A DNA stretch of 64,000 nucleotides from Pachysolen tannophilus NRRL Y-2460 (taxonomy: Eukaryota > Ascomycota > Pichiomycetes > Alaninales > Pachysolenaceae), in contig KV454017.1 in the NCBI GenBank assembly GCA_001661245.1, positions 846,532 through 910,531 on the forward strand, given 5' to 3'. Shown one piece after another: positions 39,321-50,817 of the stretch. Numbering within the stretch: the stretch's first letter is position 1; each line of letters begins with the position of its first letter. Position numbers and translations under genes: made by a program. The notes below the pieces were generated by a model that saw nothing but the letters and a program-made list of their open reading frames with translations, searched no databases and was not told where the DNA came from.

Positions 39321-39510
39321 TCTTTCAACAATATAATAATTAATAATATTTCCTCCTTGTATCTTTATTTAATCAATTTGTAATAAAATAAAATAAATAA
39401 AAAATTATAAATAAAACAAATTTTAGGAAATTTATTATAATTTTTAAAATTTTTATAATTTAATAATTTTATTATAAGAATCTTGCAAAGACATTGAGAG
39501 AAATCTATAG

Positions 39511-41448
39511 ATGATTAATCTCTTTACGAAATCAATAGCAGGTAATCGATTATTAAGAAGTTATTCTAGGAATTTATTTACTACAAGTGTAAGATTAGAG
39601 CAACAAATAACATCCAATGTTAAAAGGATTGAACCTGTTCATAAACTTATTCATAAACCTGTTCATTTAAGACCGTATCAACATGATTGTATAGAAGCTT
39701 GTTTAAAAGCTTTAAATAATAATGTCAAGAGAATAGTGGTCAGTATAGCTACTGGAGGAGGTAAGACTGTTATTTTTTCCAATTTAATACCAAAGATTAA
39801 ACCAAATACCACAACTAGTCGAGGGAATAAAGTATTGATATTGGTACATAGAAGAGAACTAGCTGCACAAGCTGCAAATACAATAAACAGGTTTTTACCT
39901 AATTATTCTGTTGAAATTGATATGGGGGATATGAAAGCAAGTCAAAATGCTGATATTACAATTGCTTCAGTTCAGACTTTGAATAGTCTTGAATGTAAAA
40001 GATTATTTAATTATAACCCAAATGATTATAAAGCGATTATAGTTGATGAATGTCATCATGCAGTTTCCAAGACTTATATGAATATATTTGATTATTTCAA
40101 TTATAAAGACTCTGGAATACCTATTATTGGATTTTCTGCAACTGTTCAACGTCATGATAAGATTCCATTAGGTAAAATTTTTGAAAAAGTGGTTTTCAAT
40201 AAAGATTTATTAGATATGATTACTGAAAATTGGTTATGTGATGTTTCAATTACTCCTGTATATGGTTCTTTAAAATTAAATTGTGTCGAAATAACTAAAA
40301 GTGGTGATTATGATATTGGTAGTTTAGCAAAATATGTAAATACAAATATCATTAATGAATTGGTTTTAAAAACATACCTTGATCGACGTATAAAAGATGG
40401 ATTTAAATCATCATTGTTTTTTTGTGTAAATATCGAACACGTTAAAGAATTGTCCGATTTATTTAGGCAAAATGGTGTAAATTGTCAATATGTTACTGGA
40501 ACTAGCTCAAAGCAAGAAAGGCAAGCTATAATAGATGATTTTAAAAATGGTAAAATTGATGTGTTGATGAATTGTGGGATATTTACCGAAGGTACAGATA
40601 TTCCAAATATTGATTCTATATTTATTGTTAGACCAACAAAATCTAGACCCTTATTGATTCAAATGATTGGAAGAGGCTTAAGATTACATGATACAAAGCA
40701 GAAATGTCATATAATAGATTTTGTTGATTCTGGTGATACAGGTATAGAACTTTCGCCAACTTTAAATGGTCAAATTCCTAAAAAAGGAACTGCACTATTT
40801 CCACAAAATAATACAAGAAATGAATCAGGAATTCAGGAGATTGAAAGTGTGGAACAAGTTCAATATATCACTTATGATAGCATTCATCAGTATTTGGAAA
40901 ATGTAAAACCAAAAAAACATGATGATTTCGTTTCTTTCTTGAAAGATGAATTACCTTGGGTAAGAATTGGACGAAAATCATGGGTATTGGAATTAAACTT
41001 TACTGATTTTTTAAGAGTCGATTTGGAATCCACAGGGCTTTATCATCTTAAGAAATATAAAAATGTCGGCAAGATAATAAAGATAAAACCAATTTTAGTG
41101 TGTAAATCTAAAGATTTAAATGAAATTTTTGCTGAATCTAAATTATACATTGAAAATAATGGTATCAATTTATATAAACTTTTAATGAGAGATAAAGCTC
41201 TATTATTAACCAAGAAACAACAAGATTTCTTGAATAAAAAATTAATAGACGTTGCTTCAAGATCACCAAAAATCGATCTAGATAATTTTCAAAAAATTTT
41301 GAACAAAATTCTTCCAGAAATGAGAAGGTATGAAGCAACAGATTTAATTTTTGGCTTTATTGTTGGAGGAAGATATTGTCTAGAGGAATTTATTAAAAAC
41401 AGAATTCTCATTAAAAAGAATGTAGATAAAAATAATTTATTGCTGTAG
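39511..41448 (+). CDS. IRC3: Mitochondrial DNA helicase Irc3
   Basis: Irc3 is an SF2 double-stranded DNA helicase that keeps mitochondrial DNA stable, acting on branched DNA. The 645-residue protein starts with a basic, Ser-rich presequence (MINLFTKSIAGNRLLRSYSR). Helicase motifs appear in order: LRPYQHDCIEA, Walker A SIATGGGKTVIF, LVHRRELAAQ, ASVQTLN, Walker B IVDECHHAVSKTY, GFSATVQRHD, then FTEGTDIPNID and LIQMIGRGLRLHD. The C-terminal quarter carries the family-specific nucleic-acid part. S. cerevisiae Irc3 is 689 residues. The only in-frame CTG is the last sense codon. GPI8, IRC3 and UBX5 are neighbours in S. cerevisiae as well. Confidence 0.94.
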   Translation: MINLFTKSIAGNRLLRSYSRNLFTTSVRLEQQITSNVKRIEPVHKLIHKPVHLRPYQHDCIEACLKALNNNVKRIVVSIATGGGKTVIFSNLIPKIKPNTTTSRGNKVLILVHRRELAAQAANTINRFLPNYSVEIDMGDMKASQNADITIASVQTLNSLECKRLFNYNPNDYKAIIVDECHHAVSKTYMNIFDYFNYKDSGIPIIGFSATVQRHDKIPLGKIFEKVVFNKDLLDMITENWLCDVSITPVYGSLKLNCVEITKSGDYDIGSLAKYVNTNIINELVLKTYLDRRIKDGFKSSLFFCVNIEHVKELSDLFRQNGVNCQYVTGTSSKQERQAIIDDFKNGKIDVLMNCGIFTEGTDIPNIDSIFIVRPTKSRPLLIQMIGRGLRLHDTKQKCHIIDFVDSGDTGIELSPTLNGQIPKKGTALFPQNNTRNESGIQEIESVEQVQYITYDSIHQYLENVKPKKHDDFVSFLKDELPWVRIGRKSWVLELNFTDFLRVDLESTGLYHLKKYKNVGKIIKIKPILVCKSKDLNEIFAESKLYIENNGINLYKLLMRDKALLLTKKQQDFLNKKLIDVASRSPKIDLDNFQKILNKILPEMRRYEATDLIFGFIVGGRYCLEEFIKNRILIKKNVDKNNLLL

Positions 41449-41533
41449 AAATTTTAGGAATTAAATTATGATGAATTTTATAGATTTTTTTCAAACATAT
41501 AAACCCAATTAATAAATAACTATAAAGAATTCA

Positions 41534-43198
41534 CTAATCCTTATCCACTTCTAGTAATATAGATGCATTATTTAGTCCTGCATCTTGTATAGTTTCATCC
41601 AATTTTTTAATCAAGTTTGTTCGTTGACTTGTCAAAGTGAAAATTTTACTATCTTTAACTAGATCATTTTTAATGTATTCATAAATAACACGTACTTTAT
41701 CCATCCTTTTGAACCTGCGTACAATTCTTTTACCATCTCCAGTACGAATCTGAATCCTTGTTGTCGTATCCAGGTTATTATCTGGTTCTTCATGAGCTAC
41801 AGGTAAGATAGTTGCAAACACTTCATCATCTGTTAATTCTTCTACTGGTTTCTGTTTCTTGTCAATAAGAGATTTCAGTTCATCTTTTGATATTTCAATT
41901 ACTTCACTATCATCTTCGTCATCGTTGAAAGCATTGTTATTATTTTTATTTGTATCATCTTCATCACTCATTTCTTCAAATCTATCAGAATAATCTTCAT
42001 CTTCAGTATCCAAAGAAATAGGGTTATTATAGCTGGATTCTTCAACAACTCCTTCTTTAATTTCTTCATCTTTACCTAATGACAGTCTTATAGCTAAATC
42101 TAATTGTTGTTCTTCTGATAAAGTTGAAGGATTTACTTTTGTCTTATGAGATACTATAGGGTTCACATGACCGGCTTCTAATGAAAATCTTCCTAAGAAA
42201 TCAACCACATCTTCTATCCATTCTTTTACATTAGGTACTGTACTCCACATTTTCAATCTTTCTCCTGTCTTTGGATCTAATACTGCAATATGAGGATATT
42301 CTGTGAAAGGGTAAAAATTTTTATATTCCATTCCTAATTGTGAATCATGATGATATTGTAAAAAGATGAAATTTTCTGTAACTATATTCTTAATTTCTGA
42401 ATTTTTCCAAAAATCTCTATTAAGCATTTGACATAAGAAATTTGAATTATCTTGAATGTTAATTAATATCCATTTTTTTTGAACTCTTCCAATATTTTTA
42501 GCAGTATTTAAATCGACTTTCTCAATAATATCCCAAGGAGGACTAAACAATTCCGCCAACCGCCGTTGATGAGGAGTTTGTCTTCTGGAAGATGATCTTG
42601 TACTTACAGAAGAAGATTGTCTTATTTCTCCATCGCTTCCCAATGCCAAGTCGTAATCATCCTCGGGATCATCTTCTTCTTCTGCGCTATTACCTGAACC
42701 CCCACTACTAAACCTTTGATTAAAAATTCCAGCTTGTCCACTTCCAAAAAGCATCTCCTGGATAGGAGGCGGTTGTGAAATATTGTGCTGACTTAACATT
42801 GGGTGGAAAAAAGCGCCACTACCGTCATCAACAAGTCTTTCGTAAGTAGCACCAATTGGAGCTCTCACTTCATCCTGATTATTATTATTATTATAATTGT
42901 TATTATTATTCGTATTGATATTTTCATATTCGTTGCTTTCACCATTCTGATATGCATCGTTTTGTAATCTTTGAGCAAGCCCTTCGTCATCTTCAACTGG
43001 AATGTGTGATTCAACATAATCGCTATTGCCGCCATTGCCGCCATCGCTGCCACCATTATGAATTGGCCCGCCATTCTCTAAAAACAATGTAATGGCGGTT
43101 TCAACATCACCACCAGCAACTTCTAAAAAATTTTTAGCAGAATCCACATCTGTTGTATTCGTAACTGCAAGAAAAGTATCAATTGACTCCGAATCCAT
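41534..43198 (-). CDS. UBX5: UBX-domain Cdc48 adaptor Ubx5
   Basis: Ubx5 links Cdc48 to ubiquitinated substrates, including the cullin Rtt101 module and Wss1/DNA-protein crosslink repair. Domains in the 554-residue protein: N-terminal UBA-like (FLEVAGGDVETAITLFLENG, about residues 1-45), an Asn-rich linker, a thioredoxin-like UAS domain (KKWILINIQDNSNFLCQMLN to FTEYPHIAVLDPKTGERLK, about 220-350), a UIM-like helix (SEEQQLDLAIRLSLG, about 365), an acidic stretch, and the C-terminal UBX domain (TRIQIRTGDGKRIVRRFK to LLEVDKD). This UBA-UAS-UIM-UBX order is that of Ubx5/UBXN7. S. cerevisiae Ubx5 is 500 residues. It converges on IRC3 with 85 bp between stops. Confidence 0.93.
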   Translation of the reverse strand: MDSESIDTFLAVTNTTDVDSAKNFLEVAGGDVETAITLFLENGGPIHNGGSDGGNGGNSDYVESHIPVEDDEGLAQRLQNDAYQNGESNEYENINTNNNNNYNNNNNQDEVRAPIGATYERLVDDGSGAFFHPMLSQHNISQPPPIQEMLFGSGQAGIFNQRFSSGGSGNSAEEEDDPEDDYDLALGSDGEIRQSSSVSTRSSSRRQTPHQRRLAELFSPPWDIIEKVDLNTAKNIGRVQKKWILINIQDNSNFLCQMLNRDFWKNSEIKNIVTENFIFLQYHHDSQLGMEYKNFYPFTEYPHIAVLDPKTGERLKMWSTVPNVKEWIEDVVDFLGRFSLEAGHVNPIVSHKTKVNPSTLSEEQQLDLAIRLSLGKDEEIKEGVVEESSYNNPISLDTEDEDYSDRFEEMSDEDDTNKNNNNAFNDDEDDSEVIEISKDELKSLIDKKQKPVEELTDDEVFATILPVAHEEPDNNLDTTTRIQIRTGDGKRIVRRFKRMDKVRVIYEYIKNDLVKDSKIFTLTSQRTNLIKKLDETIQDAGLNNASILLEVDKD

Positions 43199-43474
43199 CT
43201 TTCTTCTTATTTCCCAACGCTTCCTTAAGATTCCTTATTATTCCTTGTGATTTCCAACTATATATTATTTCTTATTGATTGTTCTTCAGAATCGCCACTA
43301 GTTGTTTAAATTTTTAAATTTTTAAAAATTTTATTACATTTATTATTACATTTAGGTAAAATAAGAAAATTGGTTTAATACAAAATACAATGAAAAAACG
43401 ATAATACAATAAAAACGATGATGATTAGATTATATTACATAGAAGTATATAGAAACTAGTTGCAATGGATTTTT

Positions 43475-44165
43475 TTATTCTCTATTTCTTTCGGAGGAAT
43501 AAAATTGGTGAGGGAAAATCATTTGTTCTACAGTTTTCTTTCTGTGATCATTTTCATCTTCTTCCTCTGTATCTGTTACATTACTGCTAATACTTTCTTT
43601 TTGTAATTTTTCCTTAGTGGGTGTATAGTATCTCTTATACCTTGTCTTCTTGCCTTCGGTGTCTCTTTTTGCAATTAAATCTTTGATGCTGTTTCGTCCA
43701 ACTACCAGAGGCAGCGTTTCTGGTGGATTCAACCTTACCGATCCTGATAATGTCTTATTTTTTTTCTTGCCTTCTGGGTTGTTGGTTTCATTGTTCCTAC
43801 CTGATGCGAGTGAAGCTGAAGAGTGTGAATTGTAGTCATTATGAGATGGTGGTAGTAACTGCAGAGGAGGCGGCGGCGGTGGTGGCAGTGGCAGTGGCAG
43901 ATGCAGATGTGGCAGATGTGGCAGTTGCAGTTGCAGTTGCAGCGGCAGAGGCAGTGGTGGCAGTGGCTGCAGTAACGGCAAGGAGGACATCATGAATTGC
44001 GGTGGCACTAAAAACATTCCTGGAGGAGGTGGGAAAAAGGGAAATGGATGTTGTTGATCTCCTTGATTTGGATTTTGTTGAAAGAATTGAGGTGGCGGCG
44101 GTGGGAAAGGCAGACCCACAAAGGGTTGGAAACTTTGATTTGGATTTTGTTGTTGCTGCTGTTGT

Positions 44166-44218
<53 letters not shown>

Positions 44219-45613
44219 TTGCAGCAGTTGCAGCAGCTGCTGATGCTGCTGTTGTTGTTGTATAAACTGTTGCGTTATGAAATCCTGTTGTCTCTTTGCT
44301 TCTTCTTCTTCTTCTCTTTTTCTCTTTAATTTTTCATTTTCCAATTTTTCTTTCAATTGTTTCTGTTTTTTCAATTCTTTATCTTTACGTTTTTGAATTG
44401 TATACTTTCTATATTCTTTATCTTCATTTTTTTTCCAATATTCAAATAATGCCAAATCTGATTCTATTTCTTTTGAAGATAATCCATTAACATAAGAAAT
44501 TTCTTTAACCAAAGGTTCTAAAGATTCTTTAAAAATATCTTGTTTTTGAAGTATACTATTTTTTAAAAGTTTTTTAAATCTATTTTCAACTTCAATAGAG
44601 ATTTCATTTTCAGCTTCTTTATTATATAATGAATGATTTTTTCTTAATGATTTTCTATATTGTAATTGATTTGATCTTAAAATTTGATTCTTATTTGTTC
44701 CATTAAATTCATTTTCAATTTGAAATTTTTCTTTATATAAAGAATTAATTATTTTTTGTTTCCCATCAGATTGATTTTTTAAAAATTGTTTCCAAATAAT
44801 ATTTCTATTATTTTCTGTATCTTTTTCAATCATTTCTGCTTGGTAATTATATCTATTTTTAATAATTTGTAAATTTTTTTCAAAAGGTTTTAATAATTGA
44901 TTAAACAGTTCATTATACATTGGAATTTCTAATTTTGTAGGTTGTAAAGGAGGAGATGGTGGTGGAGATAAATTTTCTAAATCTTCACCAGTTATAGAAT
45001 TTAATCTTCTCTTTTTATTAATCAACTTATGATAATAATGAGGTAATTCTGTACTATAGACTTCATCAATATAAGGTCTTTGTAATGCTATTGAATCTTC
45101 AAATTTCGTAAAATTTTTATTAATTGTCTTTGTTGTTGAATTAACAATTGAAATTAATTCATCAATTCTTGTAATTCTTGAATTTGCAAATTCCAGTGAT
45201 AAATCTTTATAATCACTTGATAATTTAGCTTCTAATTTATTTATCTCTGAAATATCTTCAAGTTTATTTATTTTTTTATTTATTAAATCACAATCTTCAA
45301 TACTAAGAAATTTAGAATCATCCAATGATATTTGTAAATTTTCCTTTTCTTTTTCTTCAAGTTTCAATTGCAGCTCTTGTTTTAATTCTAATTCTAATTC
45401 CAACTCTAATTCAAGATCATCATCATAATCATCAGTATGACCATCAACTTCAGTTTTAGTACCCACATTTACAACTTTCTTATTTTTAGTACCATTATCA
45501 GTATTAAAAGATTCCATAGTATTTGAAAATGATTTCCCAGAATCTTTTCTTTCAAACTCTGAAGCATCTGATCCATCCAGTATCAAGTCTCCAACAAACC
45601 CAGAATCACTCAT
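43475..45613 (-). CDS. Unidentified coiled-coil protein with polyQ and Pro-rich tract
   Basis: I do not recognise this gene. The frame from ATG 45611-45613 (MSDSGFVGDLILDGSD) gives 712 residues. Order: an acidic region with alternating Glu/Leu; a helical region with TRIDELISIVNSTTKTINKN; HYYHKLINKKRRL; a short PPPSPP block; a long coiled coil (RYNYQAEMIEKDTENNRN to a Lys/Glu/Arg run EKLKRKREEEEEAKRQQ); a long Gln run; a Pro/CTG-rich tract; and a C-terminal PPETLPLVVGRNSIKDLIAK followed by KRYYTPTKEKLQKES and an acidic, Ser-rich end. Composition suggests a nuclear protein. Spacing of the coiled coil loosely recalls Sds3/Dep1-type Rpd3L subunits, but this is weak. In-frame TTG upstream (45730) is ignored because it would add Tyr-Ile repeats. 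Confidence 0.7.
44149..44260 (-). repeat. PolyQ (CAA/CAG) tract
   Basis: On the minus strand a nearly unbroken series of CAA and CAG codons gives two Gln runs, the longer about 26-28 Gln, the other mixed with Leu/CTG. The codons alternate CAG CAA over most of the length, which usually slows slippage. Confidence 0.85.
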
Positions 45614-45660
45614 CACTCTTGAGAAACTCGAAAGAATGTCTAGAAATGAAAATAAAATTT

Positions 45661-45691
<31 letters not shown>

Positions 45692-47571
45692 CAATCTTAG
45701 ATTTATCGGTATAAAAGATCTTGTTTCCAACTAAATGCACAACTCACGCACAGTAAAATAAAAAAAAGAAAGAAAAAAAAAAAGAAAAAAAATTGAAATT
45801 GAACTGCTTGAAACCACTAAAAAAGACAAAGAATAAAAATAATAGCGGAATTAAAAGGTCCAATTAAGAAAGAGACTTAAAACTTCTGTATAAGATTAAA
45901 TAAAACCCAAGTCTTTTAATCTATTAAAATTGTAATATTATTCAAGTATTTTTCTAATTGAAAATTGGTAAAACTAATAATAAGTAGATTAATTTTAAAA
46001 AAATATTTTGGGAAATTGGTAGTTGGGGATATTAATATTCCAGTTATCTTGATACAAAGCGGGAAAAGAAAATCCCCCAAAAAAGAAAAAATATTATTAT
46101 TATCTTTTGGAAACTGATGAAAGATTTAAATATTCTAGGATTACTGATTGAAAAAAGAAAGAATAATTGGAATGAATCAAAGAAAGTTATTGCTAGAAAG
46201 TATTAAATAAACTGGTTTCTTATTGTTCTATTTGAACGCATGATAAGATTTACAGTGAGGAATGTACCCATATTTACTTAAATGTTGGTTTTACTGTTTT
46301 TTGTTAAATGATTTAAAATCATCATTTCTATTGTTATTGTTGACTTAATCATTCTTTGTAGGAGAGGGACAAATCCTTTTTCTGTAAATCTCAAATTATG
46401 GATAAGTCAGTATTCTAATTTAGTAGGTTGAGAGGTTTTCTTAGTTTTCATTTTGCGTATATTGCTACTCTGAACTAAAATAATGCACATTGGTTCTTTT
46501 TCATCGATAGATGAAAAAATTATTATCATAAAATTACAAGAAAAGAAAGATAAATGAATTAGTTTTGATAGTTATAGATTGTTGAGAATATATCTATTTA
46601 TTATCTTGTCATGTATTAGTTATCAATAATTATGACTTTTTAGCCTTCTGATACTATTTTTTAAAAAATAATTATTAATTGCACACACACGCATTATAAA
46701 ACCTTAAATATATATATAAAAAAATAAAAGCAAAACAACTTTTTTTTTATTTTCTTTTTTTCACCCCAATGGAATGAATATAAAAAAATTAATCCAAAGT
46801 CATTATAACTACCAACCCTAATAGTTTCAATATATACAAACTCAATAAATCTTTCTTTTTGGTTTGTTTTGCATTTTTTCACTTTATAAAAAATAAAATG
46901 TATGTGGATATGTGTATATGTGTGCGGCTTAAAAAGTATAAAGAACAAAAAAAAAAAGTTTTTCGAATTTTGCCTTGAGTTGCATAGAAGAAGAAATTAA
47001 ATTAAGTACATTAAACAGAAACAATTGAATGTAGAGAACTGTTACAAATAAGAAAGAAAACAGCAGCAGTTTCAAATTAAAAATTAAAAATTTCAAATCT
47101 CAGATTACAAAACTTATTCCCACTTTTACCAAACACAAAAAAATTTTTTTAAAGGAAGGAAGGAAGGAACAAAGGTTCTAAAAAAATTTTTTAAAAGTAA
47201 TTTTCATCATCATCATCATCATCATCATTATTATTATTATTATTATTATTATTCCTTGTTTCTTTTTTAAAAGAAAAACATACATGTCGTGTGCATGAAC
47301 TCAATCTTTAACCGTTTAAACTTTCTTCTTTTCTTTTTCTGTTTTTTTCTTTTCTCTTTTCATTAAATCCCCCCAAAACAACAGTAGTGCGTGATAAATC
47401 AAACAAATATTTAAAATATAAAAATATTGTTAGGTCGTGTGTATTTTAACCAAAAGTTTTAATTTTTTTTTACATGCGGTACGAAATAGTAAGTACTAAA
47501 TGAAAAAAAAAAAGAAGAAAAAAAATGTACTTTATTATATATATATATATATATATAGTATAGATAAGGTG
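45614..47571. promoter_or_regulatory. 2-kb divergent intergenic region upstream of LRP1
   Basis: Nearly 2 kb between divergent starts. Visible repeats are AT at about 45665-45692 (in the leader of the minus-strand gene), AAGG near 47153-47168, CAT (47205-47229) running into TTA (to about 47253), and AT at about 47536-47558 just before LRP1. Small open frames, such as the 84-codon one at 46694-46948 minus, are Phe/Lys/Tyr-rich and not credible. No RNA gene is recognised. Confidence 0.45.
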
Positions 47572-48072
47572 ATGGAGAATATACTGAATGTAAAAAGTTT
47601 TGTGGCCCAGCTTGATGGTTCATTAGATGAGCTTGAACCGCTTGTGTTGGAGCTTTGCTCAAAGCCTTTGAATGAGAGGTTAAGAAGTTTGGATAGATTA
47701 GAAAGAATAAAATTAACAAATAATTATTCTTATATACTTTCTTCATTAGTTTTCTCTTATTTGAAAACTTTAGGAATAGATACTGATAAGCATGAAATTA
47801 TGGCTGAGTTAAATAGAGTCCAATCTTATATGAAAAGATTGAAAACGTTACAACTGGAACAAAAAAGGAAACAACAAGAATTAAAAGAAAATAATGAATC
47901 AGCAAAAAAATTTATAAAGACACAATTATCCGGGAATTCAATAGTGGTGACGGGGAAACAAGAACCTGCCATAAGTAAAGTATCTTTTGAAGGAAAACAT
48001 ACTAGATTTAATGAAAATGAAATTGAAAATGAAGAACCAGATTCAAAGAAAAGAAAAAAAATAAATAAATAA
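47572..48072 (+). CDS. LRP1: Exosome cofactor Lrp1/Rrp47 (C1D family)
   Basis: Lrp1 (Rrp47) binds and stabilises Rrp6 and helps the nuclear exosome process 3' ends of snRNA, snoRNA and 5.8S RNA. The 166-residue protein has the Sas10/C1D domain: LDELEPLVLELCSKPLNERL, then KLTNNYSYILSSLVFSYLKT and ELNRVQSYMKRLKTL. The C-terminal block ISKVSFEGKHTRFNENEIEN closely matches ISRSNFQGKHTKFENDEL of S. cerevisiae Lrp1 (184 residues). A basic tail KKRKKINK follows. The ATG at 47572 is used; an in-frame ATG at 47500 would add a Lys run and Tyr-Ile repeats from the AT microsatellite. In S. cerevisiae LRP1 neighbours KSP1. Confidence 0.92.
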   Translation: MENILNVKSFVAQLDGSLDELEPLVLELCSKPLNERLRSLDRLERIKLTNNYSYILSSLVFSYLKTLGIDTDKHEIMAELNRVQSYMKRLKTLQLEQKRKQQELKENNESAKKFIKTQLSGNSIVVTGKQEPAISKVSFEGKHTRFNENEIENEEPDSKKRKKINK

Positions 48073-48411
48073 ATAATTAAAATTTGTTTACGATGAAATT
48101 ATCTTTTATTCTTTTTTAAATCATTATAATATTTTCTACAAGTATATTTATAGTAATGACAAATTATTTTAAGTTAATGACAAAAAAAAAAAAAAATAGA
48201 AATAATGCAATTCTAAATAGCTAAAAGAGAAGAAAGAAAAAAAAAAGAAAATTTTATCATTTTCTTTTTTCTTTTTTCTTTTTTTCAAAAAAAAAAAAAG
48301 TAAAATGATATATATAAAAAAACAATCATGAAGATAAATAACAGAATAAATGCAAAAAACAGCAATTGATGAAAAAAAAGTAAAAAAATAAAAGCATTCC
48401 ATTCGTTTTCC
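48073..48411. other. Convergent intergenic region LRP1/DBF4
   Basis: 339 bp between converging stops. Purine- and A-rich runs on the plus strand (48182-48196, 48237-48249, 48286-48300) with a T/C-rich block at 48260-48285 that could pair with them. Two 3' ends are expected; nothing else is seen. Confidence 0.5.
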
Positions 48412-49926
48412 TTATCGATGTAAAATATTTGTATCGTTGATTCTTTTAATCAAACTATCTATTTTTTCAAAATTTGAATCTTTAAGAGCAAATGATCTAT
48501 GTTTTGTTGAATTAATATGTTGATCAAACCCATCAAATTTAACACGACAATTTTCACAATAACCAGATTTATCAGCTTTAATAAAATTTTGTTTTTTCTC
48601 TTTTTCCTTTTCTAATTTTTGTTTTTTCAAATGATGATCATCTTTAATAGATTTGGTTAAAGAATGACCATCTGTAGTAGTTTTAGTAATTTTTTTATTT
48701 AATGATTTTAAAGCTTTTGAATAAACTTCAGCTTTTGTAGGAGCTAAACCATTATTACCAAATTCTTGTTGTGATTGTTGGGCAAAATTTGTATTACTGA
48801 TTGCTGCTGATAAATTTGTTGATTGATTATTAATCCCTGAAGCTTGAATTTCAAAAAATTTACCGTTTTGATTTGATAAGGGATAATATTGATGATTATG
48901 ATTATTATGATTATTATTATGATTATTATTAGTCAAATATGTTTGTGATTCCATGCGATTTAAAATAGGCTGTTGTTGCATAATTTTTTGTTCTAGGTCT
49001 TGAGCAGATGGTTGATTTATTATTTCCAGATCTATAATTTCTTGTACATCATTTTTTTTAATAATTTTCTCCTTTGAAGTAGAATCAGTACTTTTTAATT
49101 CTAATTCAGCAGCTGATTGTGATGATGACATTGTTGAATTTGAATAGAAAGAATCATCAATCTCATCTGAATCCAAACAATCAAAAGCTCTTTTTTTAGG
49201 TATAATTTTTGCTGAAGCTTTAACCAATTTTTTTCTATAATTTTTATTTTGATCTAAAAATTGTTTTCTTTGAAGTTGTCTTTTCAAACTATCATTTGAA
49301 GGATCCTCAATAAATGGAGATCTCCCATTTGTTGAAGCATATAATTGAGGGAAAACAGCATCTTCATCGTTAAGTTTAGTAGACCATTCTCTAACTGCAG
49401 TTGGTCTATGAACTTGCTGAATATCATAACAGAAAAAATAAATTCCTTTAAAATAATGGAAATCATCACGTTTTGCTGAAGGATCTCTATCTATTGGACC
49501 ATATAATTTCTCTTCTTTTAATAATAAAGATAAATCTTGTTGTTGTCTATTATTTGTTGTTCTTAAAGGTGAACCACCTAAATTTTTTAAAAACCTAAAA
49601 ACTTTTTCATATGACCAAACTTTTAAATCATTTCTTCTAGCAATATTGAAAACGTCATTAGGTCTATAATCTGCACTTTTCTTATATGGAACTCTTGATA
49701 CTATTATGGTCACATCATTATCGAAAAAAGGTGTTACTTTAGCGCCAACATTACTAAAAGCCAGTGTTGCCCTTTCTGTTTCCAATCTTTCTAATATACT
49801 ACTATCACCACCATGGAAATATATGACACTCTCCTTCATGATCTTCTTCCACGAATCTTGCCATTGCTTAAACTTATCACCAGTTAACCTCTCCAATTGA
49901 CCATTATTGTTATTATTATTATTATT

Positions 49927-49959
<33 letters not shown>

Positions 49960-50082
49960 AAACGACCTGTGTGATATTGAAACATGTTGCTGTCTCTTGA
50001 ACCCCAACGAGCCATTATTATTGGTGACATTCGTCTGGTCCCTTAACGGGATCCTTGAAGATGAAACACTGTTGCTTTCCAT
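48412..50082 (-). CDS. DBF4: Dbf4, regulatory subunit of the Cdc7 kinase (DDK)
   Basis: Dbf4 activates Cdc7 to phosphorylate Mcm2-7 and fire replication origins, and is the target of S-phase checkpoint control. In the 556-residue protein motif N (BRCT-like) covers about residues 70-170 (MKESVIYFHGGDSS, FFDNDVTIIVSR, NDLKVWSYEKVFRFLKNLG). Motif M is at about 195-240 (RDDFHYFKGIYFFCYDIQ, RPTAVREW). Motif C is the C-terminal CCHH zinc finger (SGYCENCRVKFDGFDQHINS then TKHRSFA). Asn runs near residue 40 and in the middle are low complexity. S. cerevisiae Dbf4 is 704 residues, so this one is short. Its order next to CDC34 is as in S. cerevisiae, apart from SLM4 in between. Confidence 0.93.
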
Positions 50083-50817
50083 TATATTAAGTTTTTTTGC
50101 ACCACACAGATCCTCCTAGTATTGATAAAACATACAATTGAAATAATAAATCTATCTATCAATATTATATATAGAAGAAAACCTAAAAACCTACTCTTGC
50201 TCTCTTTATTTCCTTCTTTCTTTCTCTCACTGTTTTCTTTTTTCTTTTAAATTTTTTTTTTTCCTTTGGTTTTTGATTTTATATCTAACCAATTTTTCTC
50301 TAAACACTATCTTCTACTCACCTATATAGATTCCACTCTCTTACCTTCTCTGCTTATTCTTATAATTTTGATACCTCTCTCTTTTTTAGATGGTGTTAAT
50401 AATAATAATTAGACGCGCTCAGAAAAAAATCAAAACAGTCAACAGAGAGACAGACGAAACCGGAAAAAAAAAGAAAAAAAGAAAAAATTCCCCAAACCAT
50501 TTACCGTGTCAATAAGTGTAACAGAAAGAAAAGAAATCTGTCATCGGAACTGCTTCCTGATTTGGACATTTATAGTTTTTCAAACACGACCTTAAAGACG
50601 TTTAAAAAATATGGTGTGGGGTGTAAATTTAGAGTGGTGTAGGACTTTGTTCTGCAAGGAGGAAAAGACCAAAAAAAATTAAAAAAAACAGAAAAAAAAG
50701 TAAAAAAAGGAGGAGCAAGGGCTGGAAGGGTATTTATTTTACAGGAGGATATCATATATAGTAATAATAATACCGGTATTTTGAATAGCGGTTAATGGTT
50801 TACATGGCAACGGTAAA
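50083..50817. promoter_or_regulatory. Divergent promoter region DBF4/SLM4
   Basis: 735 bp between divergent starts. It contains TC-rich and T-rich runs, an ACGCG core (50413-50417; partial MCB, the MBF G1/S element) about 330 bp upstream of DBF4, A-rich runs, and ATA repeats near 50758-50772. A single incomplete MCB is weak evidence for G1/S control. Confidence 0.4.

Noticed and set aside
46694-46948. 84-codon minus-strand frame upstream of LRP1
   Set aside because: Composition is Phe/Ile/Lys/Tyr from AT-rich DNA and a CA repeat; no motif or domain.
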